Below, one piece after another: positions 1 through 8,913 of a stretch of DNA of 64,000 nt. The stretch is from Pseudomonadota bacterium (GTDB lineage Bacteria > Pseudomonadota > Alphaproteobacteria > Micavibrionales > UBA1664), in the NCBI GenBank assembly GCA_009926935.1, contig RFNZ01000003.1, positions 1 through 64,000 on the forward strand, read 5' to 3'. Positions within the stretch are counted from its first letter, which is position 1; the number at the start of each line of letters is the position of its first letter. Both the position numbers and the translations under genes were made by a program. The notes under the pieces were generated by a model. It saw nothing but the letters and a program-made list of their open reading frames with translations. It was not told the origin of the DNA and searched no databases.

Positions 1-333
1 TATCGCAAGAAAACCCAAAAGAGTTGAGAACCAGTAACCCTGTTCGGGTGCGGAGGCGATGATGGCGCCTACGATGACGACCGATGAAATGGCATTTGTA
101 ATACCCATGAGAGGCGAGTGCAGTGCGGGGGTTACGCGCCAGACGACGTAGTATCCAACAAAGCAGGCAAGCACAAAGACCGTGAGCCCCATCATAAGAA
201 ATGTTTCATGTCCGGCGCCGCCGTGCGATGTCTGAAGGCTGATATTGCCGGCTAAAGTTGCCAGGTCCTGCGCCATATCTGCTGAGCGCATTGCGAGGTC
301 GCGGGCGTCGTTTACAAGTAAATCGGATGACAT
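1..333 (-). CDS. pntAB: NAD(P) transhydrogenase alpha subunit part 2, N-terminal part (cut by window edge)
   Basis: This is the small membrane-anchoring piece of the proton-translocating transhydrogenase, which couples hydride transfer between NADH and NADP to proton flow across the inner membrane. 111 codons are visible, starting with ATG at 333 behind a strong AGGGGAGG ribosome site, and the frame runs off the left edge. After a polar N-terminus of about 45 residues there are two hydrophobic segments, with [14 protein letters not shown] followed by a second one near [11 protein letters not shown], as in the family. It lies 12 bases after pntAA on the same strand. The split alpha subunit is the usual alphaproteobacterial arrangement, and pntB is expected just outside the window. 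Confidence 0.9.
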   Translation of the reverse strand, partial: MSSDLLVNDARDLAMRSADMAQDLATLAGNISLQTSHGGAGHETFLMMGLTVFVLACFVGYYVVWRVTPALHSPLMGITNAISSVVIVGAIIASAPEQGYWFSTLLGFLAI

Positions 334-345
334 TTTTGCCTCCCC

Positions 346-1506
346 TTATTTCTTTTTGCCGTCAATGACGGGAGCTTGAAGAAGTGTGTGCACGGGCTTT
401 CCGTTATGAACGAGCGTGAAGCCCTTGATGATTTCGTCTTCAAAATCGAATTTGAGTTCGGTTTTTTCCTGTCCGAGCATCAAGGTCAAAACGTTAAGCA
501 TATTTTTTGCGTAGAGTGCTGATGCATCCATACCAATACGTGAAGCCAAGTTTGTATAACCGATAATTGTCACGCCGTGTTTCATTACCACCTTGTCTTT
601 TTCGGAAATCGGGCAGTTACCGCCTTGTTCGACTGCCATATCGACAATGACGGAGCCCGGTTTCATGGATTTTACCATCTCCTCCGTTACCAGAACCGGT
701 GCCGGGCGGCCCGGGATGAGAGCTGTGGTTATGACGATGTCCTGTTTTTTGATGGTTTCAGCCACAAGAGCGGCCTGCTTGCGCTTATAGTCCTCAGACA
801 TCTCTTTAGCGTAACCGCCTTTTGTTTCAGCCTGTTTTGTTTCGTCGGATTCGACCATTACAAAGGTAGCGCCAAGGCTTTCCACTTGTTCTTTTGCGGC
901 AGGGCGTACATCGGTTGCCGAGACAACAGCGCCCAGCCTGCGCGCTGTTGCGATGGCTTGCAGCCCAGCTACGCCTGCACCCATGATAAAAATTTTGGCG
1001 GGCGCAACCGTACCTGCTGCTGTCATCATCATCGGGAAGGCGCGACCGTATGTATAAGAGGCTTCGACGACTGCCCGGTATCCGGCCAGGTTGGCTTGCG
1101 ATGAGAGGACATCCATCGATTGGGCCCGGCTGATGCGTGGGACTAACTCAAGTGCTATTGCAGATGCCTTACGCTTTTCCAGAGTAGCTGCAAACCCGCT
1201 GAAGTTGTACGGAGAAAGCATACCTATAACCGTGGCACCCTCGCGCAGTTTGTCCAGCGATGCGGGCTCCGGCCTTTGGACGCAGAGCACGATATCGGCC
1301 TCTTTGAGACCTGCGCTTGAGTCTTTTACAATCTTTGCGCCAGCGGCTGCAAAAGCGTCATCAGGAAAAGAGGCGCCATTGCCTGCGCCAGTCTCCACCA
1401 AAACGGATAGGCCAAAGCCTACATATTTTTTAACCGTATCCGGGGTTGCAGCTACGCGTGTCTCCCCGTTTGCGGTTTCTTTCATGACAAAAATCGTCAA
1501 AGTCAC
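346..1506 (-). CDS. pntAA: NAD(P) transhydrogenase alpha subunit part 1 (dI, NAD-binding)
   Basis: This is the soluble dI domain that binds NAD(H) in the transhydrogenase, which supplies NADPH at the expense of the proton gradient. The 386-residue product has the AlaDH/PNT N-terminal part (GETRVAATPDTVKK near the start) and a Rossmann dinucleotide-binding part with the GAGVAGLQAIATARRLGA motif in mid-protein, then DVRPAAKEQVESLGA. I chose the GTG start at 1506 because GAGG lies seven bases upstream and the family begins close to that point. An in-frame ATG lies 21 bases further in, and a longer reading would add residues unlike the family. The promoter should lie in the 161-base gap shared with the divergent secretion operon. 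Confidence 0.93.
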   Translation of the reverse strand: MTLTIFVMKETANGETRVAATPDTVKKYVGFGLSVLVETGAGNGASFPDDAFAAAGAKIVKDSSAGLKEADIVLCVQRPEPASLDKLREGATVIGMLSPYNFSGFAATLEKRKASAIALELVPRISRAQSMDVLSSQANLAGYRAVVEASYTYGRAFPMMMTAAGTVAPAKIFIMGAGVAGLQAIATARRLGAVVSATDVRPAAKEQVESLGATFVMVESDETKQAETKGGYAKEMSEDYKRKQAALVAETIKKQDIVITTALIPGRPAPVLVTEEMVKSMKPGSVIVDMAVEQGGNCPISEKDKVVMKHGVTIIGYTNLASRIGMDASALYAKNMLNVLTLMLGQEKTELKFDFEDEIIKGFTLVHNGKPVHTLLQAPVIDGKKK

Positions 1507-1667
1507 CGTACTGCCTCTAAGTCGTTTGTATGATCGAGAGATACCCTGCACCAAAAAAGTGCGTGTGTGAAGTGGAGAAAGGGCGATAAATCACTGTTTT
1601 TCAACACTTGTTTGAAAGTCTCATTTCCGTTAATATTTGGGTGGTCATTCAATCCCTGTTCTTGTCT

Positions 1668-3176
1668 ATGAAAAATCTTTTTCGTCACTTGATGTTAGGC
1701 GCTGCGGCTGTCTTGGGGGTATCCATGCAGGCTGGCCCTGTTTGTGCCGAATCCCTTTATGACGCTGTTCATCAAGCTATTACGACGCATCCGTCCATTG
1801 AGGCTGCCAAGGCGGCGCAGGGTGCAACAGACGAAACCGTGCGTGAACAACGGTCTTCTTATTTCCCGGAAATCTCTGCGACAATTACAGGCGGTCGCAT
1901 TTATGCGGATAACTCGACAAGCCGTGGTCTCAATGTAACCCGTGGGGTTGGTTATTCAAATCTGGGTGAAGGGACGGCCACGCTCAGCCAGCGTGTCCTC
2001 GACTGGGGAGAAACCGGTAATAAGGTCGATGCCGCAAAGGCGCGCGCTTCAGCTGCGAGCAGCACTGTTGTAGGCACAGAAGAAACTGTCGCCATCCGCG
2101 CTATACAGGCTTATGTGGGCCTTTTGCGTGCAGGTGAACTCAAAGACAAGGCTAAGGCTAACCTTGAATCCATACGTGCTTATCAGGAAAAAGTTGCCAT
2201 TCAGGTGAATGAGGGTGGTGCCGATGAGGCGGAGCTCAACCGCGCCAATGACTTTTTACTACTCGCCGAAAATGCGGCGACGGGATTTGACGGAGAATAC
2301 CAGCAATCGCTTGCGGATTATGTGGAAGCAGTGGGTATACAGCCTGTCAGCGCCCTTAAACGGCCTATGCTGCCCGCAACATTCCCCAACAACCTGAATG
2401 ACGCCATTGATGTAGCATTTGCCACGCATCCTCAGGTTTTGTCAGCGAAGGATGCGCTGATCGCCAGCGACCATGATATGCGAGCGGAGACAACCAGTTA
2501 TCTTCCTAAGGTCAAGACCGAGTTTTCGTACCTTAAGCGCGATCAAAAAGATGTTATTGGTGGCGAGTCAGTTGATGCGAGAGCGCTCATGAAAATGGAC
2601 TGGAACTACTCGGTTGGTGGTGCGCAGCATGCGCGTGTGGACAGAGCCGAGTTTTTACGTGCACAAAGCAAGGCGCAATTACAGGAGGCATATCGCCGCA
2701 TCGAGCGGGATGTTCGTGTTGCCTGGTCTGCGCTTGATGTCGTGCGTCAGCAATTCAAGACACAGGAAAACAGGAAAACGGCTACTGCTAAGGTCGTCGA
2801 AACCTATAAAGAGCAATATGAAGGCGGTAAGCGAACGGTGGTGGATCTTATGCAGGCTGAAAGCCAGGCGTTTGATGCAGCGGTTGCTTTTGCCAATGCC
2901 GATTATGGGGTTTTGAACGCCACTTATACTCTGCTTGCGGCTACGGGCCAGCTGTTGCCTGCCATCAAACCCGGTACGGTACCTGAAGTTGCCGGAGTTG
3001 CCGATCCTGTTCCAGCTATTGAAGATGTATCGCCAGCTGCCGGTGGTGAGCAGGAGGCAGCTTTGCCTGTCCGTGCAGAAGTTGTCGATATTGAGCATGC
3101 GGCTCTCTCGCCCTCCATTCCCGAGCAAGAAACCTTTGTTGAACTTCCTATAGAGCCTTCCGCCAATGACAAGTAA
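1668..3176 (+). CDS. TolC-family outer membrane protein of a type I secretion system
   Basis: This is the predicted outer membrane channel of a type I secretion system. The 502-residue product starts with a signal peptide (MKNLFRHLMLGAAAVLGVSM, cleavage probably after VCA) and then has the repeated helical OEP domains typical of TolC/LapE proteins: ESLYDAVHQAI, the TLSQRVLDWG stretch, and long amphipathic helices rich in Ala, Glu and Gln. The last 70 residues are acidic and Pro-rich, a periplasmic tail also common in these proteins. The start at 1668 is chosen for the signal peptide, since earlier in-frame starts add an unlikely leader. The stop overlaps the start of the ABC exporter by 11 bases, so translation is probably coupled. 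Confidence 0.9.
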   Translation: MKNLFRHLMLGAAAVLGVSMQAGPVCAESLYDAVHQAITTHPSIEAAKAAQGATDETVREQRSSYFPEISATITGGRIYADNSTSRGLNVTRGVGYSNLGEGTATLSQRVLDWGETGNKVDAAKARASAASSTVVGTEETVAIRAIQAYVGLLRAGELKDKAKANLESIRAYQEKVAIQVNEGGADEAELNRANDFLLLAENAATGFDGEYQQSLADYVEAVGIQPVSALKRPMLPATFPNNLNDAIDVAFATHPQVLSAKDALIASDHDMRAETTSYLPKVKTEFSYLKRDQKDVIGGESVDARALMKMDWNYSVGGAQHARVDRAEFLRAQSKAQLQEAYRRIERDVRVAWSALDVVRQQFKTQENRKTATAKVVETYKEQYEGGKRTVVDLMQAESQAFDAAVAFANADYGVLNATYTLLAATGQLLPAIKPGTVPEVAGVADPVPAIEDVSPAAGGEQEAALPVRAEVVDIEHAALSPSIPEQETFVELPIEPSANDK

Positions 3177-5301
3177 AGTCGGCGTTGCCGACCCGCTTTT
3201 GGAGTGTCTTGTATTTCTGGCATCACGCTTTGGACGCACGCGTACATCGCAGGCTCTGGTAGCCGGATTGCCTTATGACGGCCGTGGTATGGGGCCAGAC
3301 CTTTTTTGTGCGGCAGCAGGGCGTATTGGCCTTAAAACAAAAATTATCGAGCGTGCCTGGGATGAAGTTGATCAGGCCGTCTTTCCTTGTGTTGCCTTAT
3401 TAGGCAGTCATGATGCATGCGTTGTCCTTGATAAAGATACGACATCTGCTGAAGTGAAAATCTATGTACCCGGCAAAGGTGAGGGTATGCTGCCCAAAAA
3501 AGATTTTCTAAAGGCGTATAAAGGCTTTTGCATTTTTGTACATCCCGAGCCGGAAGCGGCTACAGACCCGCTCTCAGGAAAAGCCATACAAGACGGTCGG
3601 CAACACTGGTTTTGGGGGTTAGTTCGCAATAACAGCAACCTTTATCGCCGCGTGGCAGTAACTGCCTTACTGATCAACCTTTTTGGTTTTGCTGCGCCTA
3701 TTTTTACCATGAATGTTTATGACCGCGTTATTCCTAACGCGGCTATGCATACAGGTTGGGTTCTTGCGATAGGTGTCATGATTGTGATGACCTTTGATTT
3801 CCTGATGCGCATGCTGAGAGCCTATTTTACAGACCTTGCGGGGCGTAAAATCGACGTTCTTGCAGCGCGCCGCATTTATGATCAGGTGCTGGATATGCGT
3901 CTGTCTCACAGGCCAAAATCAAGCGGTGCTTTTGCCAATATGCTGCGCGAGTTTGAAACCGTAAAAGAATTTTTTACATCGGCAACGCTTTCAACTTTTA
4001 TCGATTTTCCCTTTGCTCTTCTTTTTGTCGGTTTTGTGTTTTTTGTATCGCCGGTATTGGGCGGTATTATTTTGGGCGTCATGCTTTTGTCGGCCGGTAT
4101 CAGTTATTCCATTCAAAAACCTTTGAGATACCTCATTCATAAGACTTCCGAGGCTTCTGAGGCGAGACACGGGGTTTTGGTTGAAACAATGTTTGGCCTT
4201 GAAACGATTAAAGCTATTCGCGCTGACGGCCGTTTTAGAGCGCGTTATGGTGATTATGTGGGCGAAAGTGCGACTGTCGGGTCCGCTTCCCGCTTTTTTA
4301 ACAACCTGACACTCAATACAGCACTTTTTTTCCAGCAACTCTCATCTATTCTGCTTTTGATAGCCGGTATGTATCTGGTTGCAGATGGTGCCATTACAAC
4401 AGGGGCTCTCATTGCCTGTGTCATGCTGGCGGGGCGCGCAACGGCACCTATTGCGCAAATTGCCGCAATGATTTCCCGTTATCATTCATCGCGCAGTGCG
4501 CTTGATACGCTCGAGCGTGTCATGTCCATGCCTGTGGAGCGCGCACAAACCAGAAATTTTTTGCATCGCCCTGTACTGAAAGGGTCATTGTCGTTTGACC
4601 GTGTTGCTTTTTCCTATCCAAGTACAGGCCGTGATGTGCTTGATGAAGTTACAATGCGTATCGGCGCCGGTGAAAAAGTCGGCATTATCGGGCGTATAGG
4701 CTCAGGCAAAAGCACTATTGCGCGCATCATCATGGGGCTTTACGAGCCTACAGCCGGCACCGTTTTTATTGATGAGACCGACCAGCGCCAGATAGACCCA
4801 GCTGATTTGCGCCGCAATATTGCCTATATACCGCAAGAGGTCGTGCTTTTTTCAGGTACTATACGCGATAATATATCCGTTTCTATGCCTCATGCGAGTG
4901 ATGACGAAATACTTGAGGCATCAAAGTCTGCTGGTGTGCATGACTTTGTTTCAAAATTACCTCAAGGCTATGACACGCAGGTCGGCGAACGTGGTGAAGG
5001 GCTTTCGGGCGGTCAGAGACAGGCTATCGCCATGGCCCGCGCTTTGATAACAAAACCGCAGATACTGCTTTGCGATGAGCCTACCAATGCCATGGATATG
5101 CAGGCGGAAGAGCAATTTACGCGGCATATCGAAGAACAATCAAAAGGTAAAACGCTTATTTTGATTACGCATCGTCAGCATTTGTTAAAGCTCGTGGATA
5201 GGCTGGTTCTGATTGATCTCGGTAAAATAATTGCCGATGGTCCTCGTGACAAGGTCATAGAGGCTCTGGCAGCCGGGCAGATTACGGTTAAGAAGGTGTA
5301 G
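3166..5301 (+). CDS. Type I secretion ABC transporter permease/ATPase (LapB-like)
   Basis: This is the inner membrane ABC exporter that would energise secretion of a large unfolded protein. The order of parts in the 711 residues is an N-terminal C39-like domain of about 130 residues, a six-helix ABC transmembrane domain (about 160-440), and a nucleotide-binding domain with Walker A GRIGSGKST, signature LSGGQRQ and Walker B ILLCDEPTNAMD. The C39-like domain lacks an obvious catalytic Cys/His pair. It should therefore bind substrate without cutting a leader, as in the HlyB/LapB class. It sits between the TolC-like and HlyD-like genes with an 11-base overlap before it and a one-base gap after it. 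The complete tripartite system supports the role. Confidence 0.94.
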   Translation: MTSKVGVADPLLECLVFLASRFGRTRTSQALVAGLPYDGRGMGPDLFCAAAGRIGLKTKIIERAWDEVDQAVFPCVALLGSHDACVVLDKDTTSAEVKIYVPGKGEGMLPKKDFLKAYKGFCIFVHPEPEAATDPLSGKAIQDGRQHWFWGLVRNNSNLYRRVAVTALLINLFGFAAPIFTMNVYDRVIPNAAMHTGWVLAIGVMIVMTFDFLMRMLRAYFTDLAGRKIDVLAARRIYDQVLDMRLSHRPKSSGAFANMLREFETVKEFFTSATLSTFIDFPFALLFVGFVFFVSPVLGGIILGVMLLSAGISYSIQKPLRYLIHKTSEASEARHGVLVETMFGLETIKAIRADGRFRARYGDYVGESATVGSASRFFNNLTLNTALFFQQLSSILLLIAGMYLVADGAITTGALIACVMLAGRATAPIAQIAAMISRYHSSRSALDTLERVMSMPVERAQTRNFLHRPVLKGSLSFDRVAFSYPSTGRDVLDEVTMRIGAGEKVGIIGRIGSGKSTIARIIMGLYEPTAGTVFIDETDQRQIDPADLRRNIAYIPQEVVLFSGTIRDNISVSMPHASDDEILEASKSAGVHDFVSKLPQGYDTQVGERGEGLSGGQRQAIAMARALITKPQILLCDEPTNAMDMQAEEQFTRHIEEQSKGKTLILITHRQHLLKLVDRLVLIDLGKIIADGPRDKVIEALAAGQITVKKV

Positions 5302-5302
5302 G

Positions 5303-6661
5303 ATGAAAATTGTCCGCTCTCTCATTCGTAATATCGAGCGTAACCGCAGACTTCATGAGGATGCGGATTTTATGGCTGAAGCAGAGGCAGCTACACGCCT
5401 TGAAGCCAAATGGTCTGCAAATGTACTGCTTTACGCGGTTACGCTTTTCTTTGCGATGTTCGTTTTTTGGGCAACGCTGGCTGAAGTTGAGCAACTGACA
5501 CGTGGGCAAGGGCAGGTGGTACCCAGCAGTGAAATACAGCTCCTCCAATCACTTGAAGGCGGCATTCTAGAAGCGTTGAATGTAAACGAGGGTGATATTG
5601 TTAAAAAAGGGCAAGTGATTGCCCGTGTGCGCAATGTCGCTTTTGCCTCCAGTCAGAAGGAAATAGAATCCAAATCGGCGTCATTAAATTTGAAACGTTC
5701 ACGACTTCAGGCCGAGGCCCGTGCCGAGCCTTATACTCCCGATACTGCCATTGCATCCAGATTCCCTGCAATCGCGGCTAACGAGCAGGCGCTTTATACT
5801 TCCAGACAGCAAGATTTGAAAAACGCGCTTTCAGTGCTTGATGACCGTATCAGAGTTTCGGAAGCTGATTTACGCGAGATATCCGCGCAGGTAAGCAGGC
5901 TTTCAGAGACGCGCGGCCTTCTTGAAAAAGAAGTTGAAATGACACGTTCCATGGTTGCTAAAAACGCCGTACCTAAAATGGAAGGAATTAAACTTGAGCG
6001 CGAGCTCGCAGACTTGCGCGGAAACCTCAGTGCGGCCATACAAAAGCGCGGTGCTGTTGAGGCTGAACTTAGCGCGACACGGCGCGAGCGAACGGAAAAG
6101 GAAAATAATTACAAGTCCGAGGCTCTTGCCGAAATCAGTGGTGTTGAGGCTGAACTGGCCGGACTTGAGGAAAATCTTAAAACAGCAAGCGATCGTGTTG
6201 ATCGCGCTGATCTGCGAGCCCCTGTTGACGGTGTCGTAAAGTCCATCCATATCAGGACCATCGGTGGTGTTATCGAGCCGGCCAAGGTCATCATGGAAAT
6301 CGTCCCTCTTGGTGATGTGCTTAAAGTGACCGCCAAAGTATCGCCTTCGGATATTGCATTCTTGAAAGTTGGCCAGCAGGTTAGGGTTGGCATTACAGCA
6401 TATGACCCACAGCGTTACGGCAAGTTGGATGGTAAACTTACACGCATAGGGGCAGATACGGTTTCAGACAATAAGGGCAATGTTTTTTTTGAAATCGATG
6501 TCATTACCGATAAGACCTATCTTGGGACCAAAGCCGCACCTTTGCCGATTAATCCTGGCATGGTTGCGCAGGTAGACGTGATTACAGGGCGAAGAACCAT
6601 CATGTCATATCTCTTGAAGCCGTTCCTTCGTGCCAGACAAGAGGCACTGACCGAGAGATGA
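5303..6661 (+). CDS. HlyD/LapC-family periplasmic adaptor of the type I secretion system
   Basis: This is the membrane fusion protein linking the ABC exporter to the TolC-like channel. The 452 residues show a cytoplasmic N-terminus, one membrane helix (about 40-60, LLYAVTLFFAMFVFW), a first half-lipoyl segment (SLEGGILEALNVNEGDIVKKGQ), a long coiled coil (about 120-290) and the second lipoyl half with RADLRAPVDGVVKSIHI. A beta-barrel part closes the protein. This order is the standard HlyD layout for RTX and adhesin exporters. The gene is tightly packed in the operon, and its stop overlaps the cyclase start by four bases. Confidence 0.93.
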   Translation: MKIVRSLIRNIERNRRLHEDADFMAEAEAATRLEAKWSANVLLYAVTLFFAMFVFWATLAEVEQLTRGQGQVVPSSEIQLLQSLEGGILEALNVNEGDIVKKGQVIARVRNVAFASSQKEIESKSASLNLKRSRLQAEARAEPYTPDTAIASRFPAIAANEQALYTSRQQDLKNALSVLDDRIRVSEADLREISAQVSRLSETRGLLEKEVEMTRSMVAKNAVPKMEGIKLERELADLRGNLSAAIQKRGAVEAELSATRRERTEKENNYKSEALAEISGVEAELAGLEENLKTASDRVDRADLRAPVDGVVKSIHIRTIGGVIEPAKVIMEIVPLGDVLKVTAKVSPSDIAFLKVGQQVRVGITAYDPQRYGKLDGKLTRIGADTVSDNKGNVFFEIDVITDKTYLGTKAAPLPINPGMVAQVDVITGRRTIMSYLLKPFLRARQEALTER

Positions 6662-8913
6662 TCCGCCTCTTAACCCGCCGCAGCGTACAGATGGCCCTGC
6701 TGATGGCTCTTTTGCTTATGGCGACTTGGTTTAGCGGAACCGAACGCCCGTGGTTACAGCGCCTCCAATACGTAACTTTTGATACATTTAATAAAATCAA
6801 ACCGCGAGAAGCTACGGAAAGCGTTGTTATCGTCGATATTGACGAAGAGTCGCTTGCAACACTCGGGCAATGGCCATGGCCTCGTAACATTATCGGCAAG
6901 ATGGTCGAAAAACTCAGCGATATGGGCGCAGCTTCAATTGCTTTCGATATGGTCTTTGCCGAGCATGATCGTACTTCGCCTCCTCTTATTGCCAAAAACC
7001 TTCCGGAGGGTAGTACGACAGAAATGGCTCGTAGCGCGCTCGCGGGTCTGCCTGACAACGACGATCTTTTTGCCTTATCAATCGAGAAAGCAAGCCGTGT
7101 TGTTACAGGGTTCGTGTGGTCGGATGAGGGTAATATAGGAAAAGTACCTGTTACGAAGCGCGGTATGGTGCTTTCGAAGCAAGCAAAAGCCATGCTGATG
7201 GATCACGCCAAGCCTGCTCAGCATATTGTGACAAACCTCCCCCCACTTGAGGCCGCTGCGGCAGGCAATGGAAGTTTTTCGGTTAGTACTGATATTGACG
7301 GCATTGTGAGGCGCGTGCCTCTTGTTATCCGTTTCTTACCGCATGATGGGTCTGATGCGTATCTCTATCCTTCACTGTCTCTTGAAGCGCTACGCGTGGC
7401 CTTGGGCGGTAAGGACAGTATCCAAATCATGCCAACGCCGTCCAAAAGCACGCTGGACCTTTTGAAACCGGCATTATTGGCTAAAATCGGGCCTTTACGG
7501 ATCCCTATTAATGAAGATGGTCAGATCTGGGTCTATTATACGCCCGTTAAAAAGGAACGGTATATACCAGCCTGGCGCGTGATTGCGGGCCAAATTGACC
7601 CGGAAAAAATCAAAGGCCGTGTCGTCATGATAGGCACCAGCGCCGAAGGACTGAAAGATATACGGTCATCACCATTGAATCTGTTTGTGCCGGGTGTCGA
7701 GATGCACGTGAACATCATTGAGCAGGCACTCCAGAACAAGTTTATCTCGCGCCCTGCGCTAGCAACGGGCATTGAGGCGGTGTTCATATTCGCAACCGGT
7801 CTTGCTGTTATTATTCTGGCTCCTTTCGTGAATCTTTTTGTTTTGTTCGGTGCGGTGGGCGTACTCATTTTTGGTGCCTTCGCGCTTTCATGGAAAGCTT
7901 ATATCGGGCCAGGTGTTTTGATTGATCCTGTTTATCCATCACTGGCTGTTATGGTTATGTTTGTGCTGTCTTCTCTCCTCTCTTACCTGAAGTCGGAGTA
8001 TGAACGCCGTGAGATACGCAGTGCATTTGGGCTCTATATTTCACCAGATTTTATGAAAGAGCTCACGAAAAGCCCTGAAAAGCTGAAATTAGGCGGTGAA
8101 ATCAAACCGCTTACGATCATGTTTACTGATATCCGCAACTTTACAACAATTGCCGAAGGTATGACGCCGCAAGTGCTGATCAATACCATGAACGACTTTC
8201 TTACACCCATGTCAGACGAAGTCATGAAAGCCAGAGGTACGATTGATAAATACATGGGCGATGCAATGATGGCGTTTTGGAACGCGCCTCTTGATGTCGA
8301 AGACCATGAAAAACATGCCCTACGCGCGGCTTTGGCCATGCGCGCTGTGCTTGCACCTGTGAATGCCGAGTTAAAAATAAAGGCAGAAAAGGAAGGTCGG
8401 AACTTCCTGCCACTTAATTGCGGTATTGGAATCAATACCGGTCCTGTTGCAGTAGGGAACATGGGAAGTCGTCAGCGTTTTGCATACTCGGTCTTGGGGG
8501 ATGCTGTAAATTTGGCGTCCCGGCTTGAAGGGCAAACAAAAACTTACGGCGTGAATATACTTGTGGGCGAGAATACGGCAAAAAATGCAGATGATTTTGC
8601 TTTGCTGGAAATCGATCTCATTAAGGTAAAGGGTAAAAATGAGCCTGTGCGCATTTACACGGTATTAGGTGATGAAAGCCTAGCCAAAGACGATAGTTTT
8701 GCAGCTTGGGTATTTGCACATAATGCATTTCTAGCTGCCTATAGAGCGCGCGATTTTGATACAGCTTTGCACCATTTGAAGGCGTGCCGAGCTTTAGATA
8801 TGCAAGATGCCTTGGGTGATTATTACATGGTTTTTGAGATGCGTATCATCGGCTTTAAAGACAACATGCCGCCATCCGATTGGGATGGGGTTTATACGGC
8901 TATATCGAAATAA
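6658..8913 (+). CDS. CHASE2-domain class III adenylate/guanylate cyclase
   Basis: This is a membrane-bound class III nucleotide cyclase, most likely making cAMP from ATP in response to an extracytoplasmic signal. The 751 residues contain one N-terminal membrane helix, a large periplasmic CHASE2 domain (about 30-360, with VVIVDIDEESLATLGQWPWPR), three closely spaced helices (about 365-445), and a C-terminal cyclase domain. The catalytic part shows the metal-binding aspartates in FTDIRNFTTI (about 489-498) and in IDKYMGDAMMAFW, and the VLGDAVNLASRLEG region with the expected Asn and Arg. The ATGA overlap with the HlyD-like gene places it in the type I secretion operon. ATP rather than GTP specificity is inferred from similarity and not proven. 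Confidence 0.9.
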   Translation: MIRLLTRRSVQMALLMALLLMATWFSGTERPWLQRLQYVTFDTFNKIKPREATESVVIVDIDEESLATLGQWPWPRNIIGKMVEKLSDMGAASIAFDMVFAEHDRTSPPLIAKNLPEGSTTEMARSALAGLPDNDDLFALSIEKASRVVTGFVWSDEGNIGKVPVTKRGMVLSKQAKAMLMDHAKPAQHIVTNLPPLEAAAAGNGSFSVSTDIDGIVRRVPLVIRFLPHDGSDAYLYPSLSLEALRVALGGKDSIQIMPTPSKSTLDLLKPALLAKIGPLRIPINEDGQIWVYYTPVKKERYIPAWRVIAGQIDPEKIKGRVVMIGTSAEGLKDIRSSPLNLFVPGVEMHVNIIEQALQNKFISRPALATGIEAVFIFATGLAVIILAPFVNLFVLFGAVGVLIFGAFALSWKAYIGPGVLIDPVYPSLAVMVMFVLSSLLSYLKSEYERREIRSAFGLYISPDFMKELTKSPEKLKLGGEIKPLTIMFTDIRNFTTIAEGMTPQVLINTMNDFLTPMSDEVMKARGTIDKYMGDAMMAFWNAPLDVEDHEKHALRAALAMRAVLAPVNAELKIKAEKEGRNFLPLNCGIGINTGPVAVGNMGSRQRFAYSVLGDAVNLASRLEGQTKTYGVNILVGENTAKNADDFALLEIDLIKVKGKNEPVRIYTVLGDESLAKDDSFAAWVFAHNAFLAAYRARDFDTALHHLKACRALDMQDALGDYYMVFEMRIIGFKDNMPPSDWDGVYTAISK

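Noticed and set aside
3166..3560. Active C39 leader peptidase domain in the ABC exporter
   Set aside because: The catalytic Cys and His pattern is not present; the domain looks like the inactive C39-like type of large-protein exporters.
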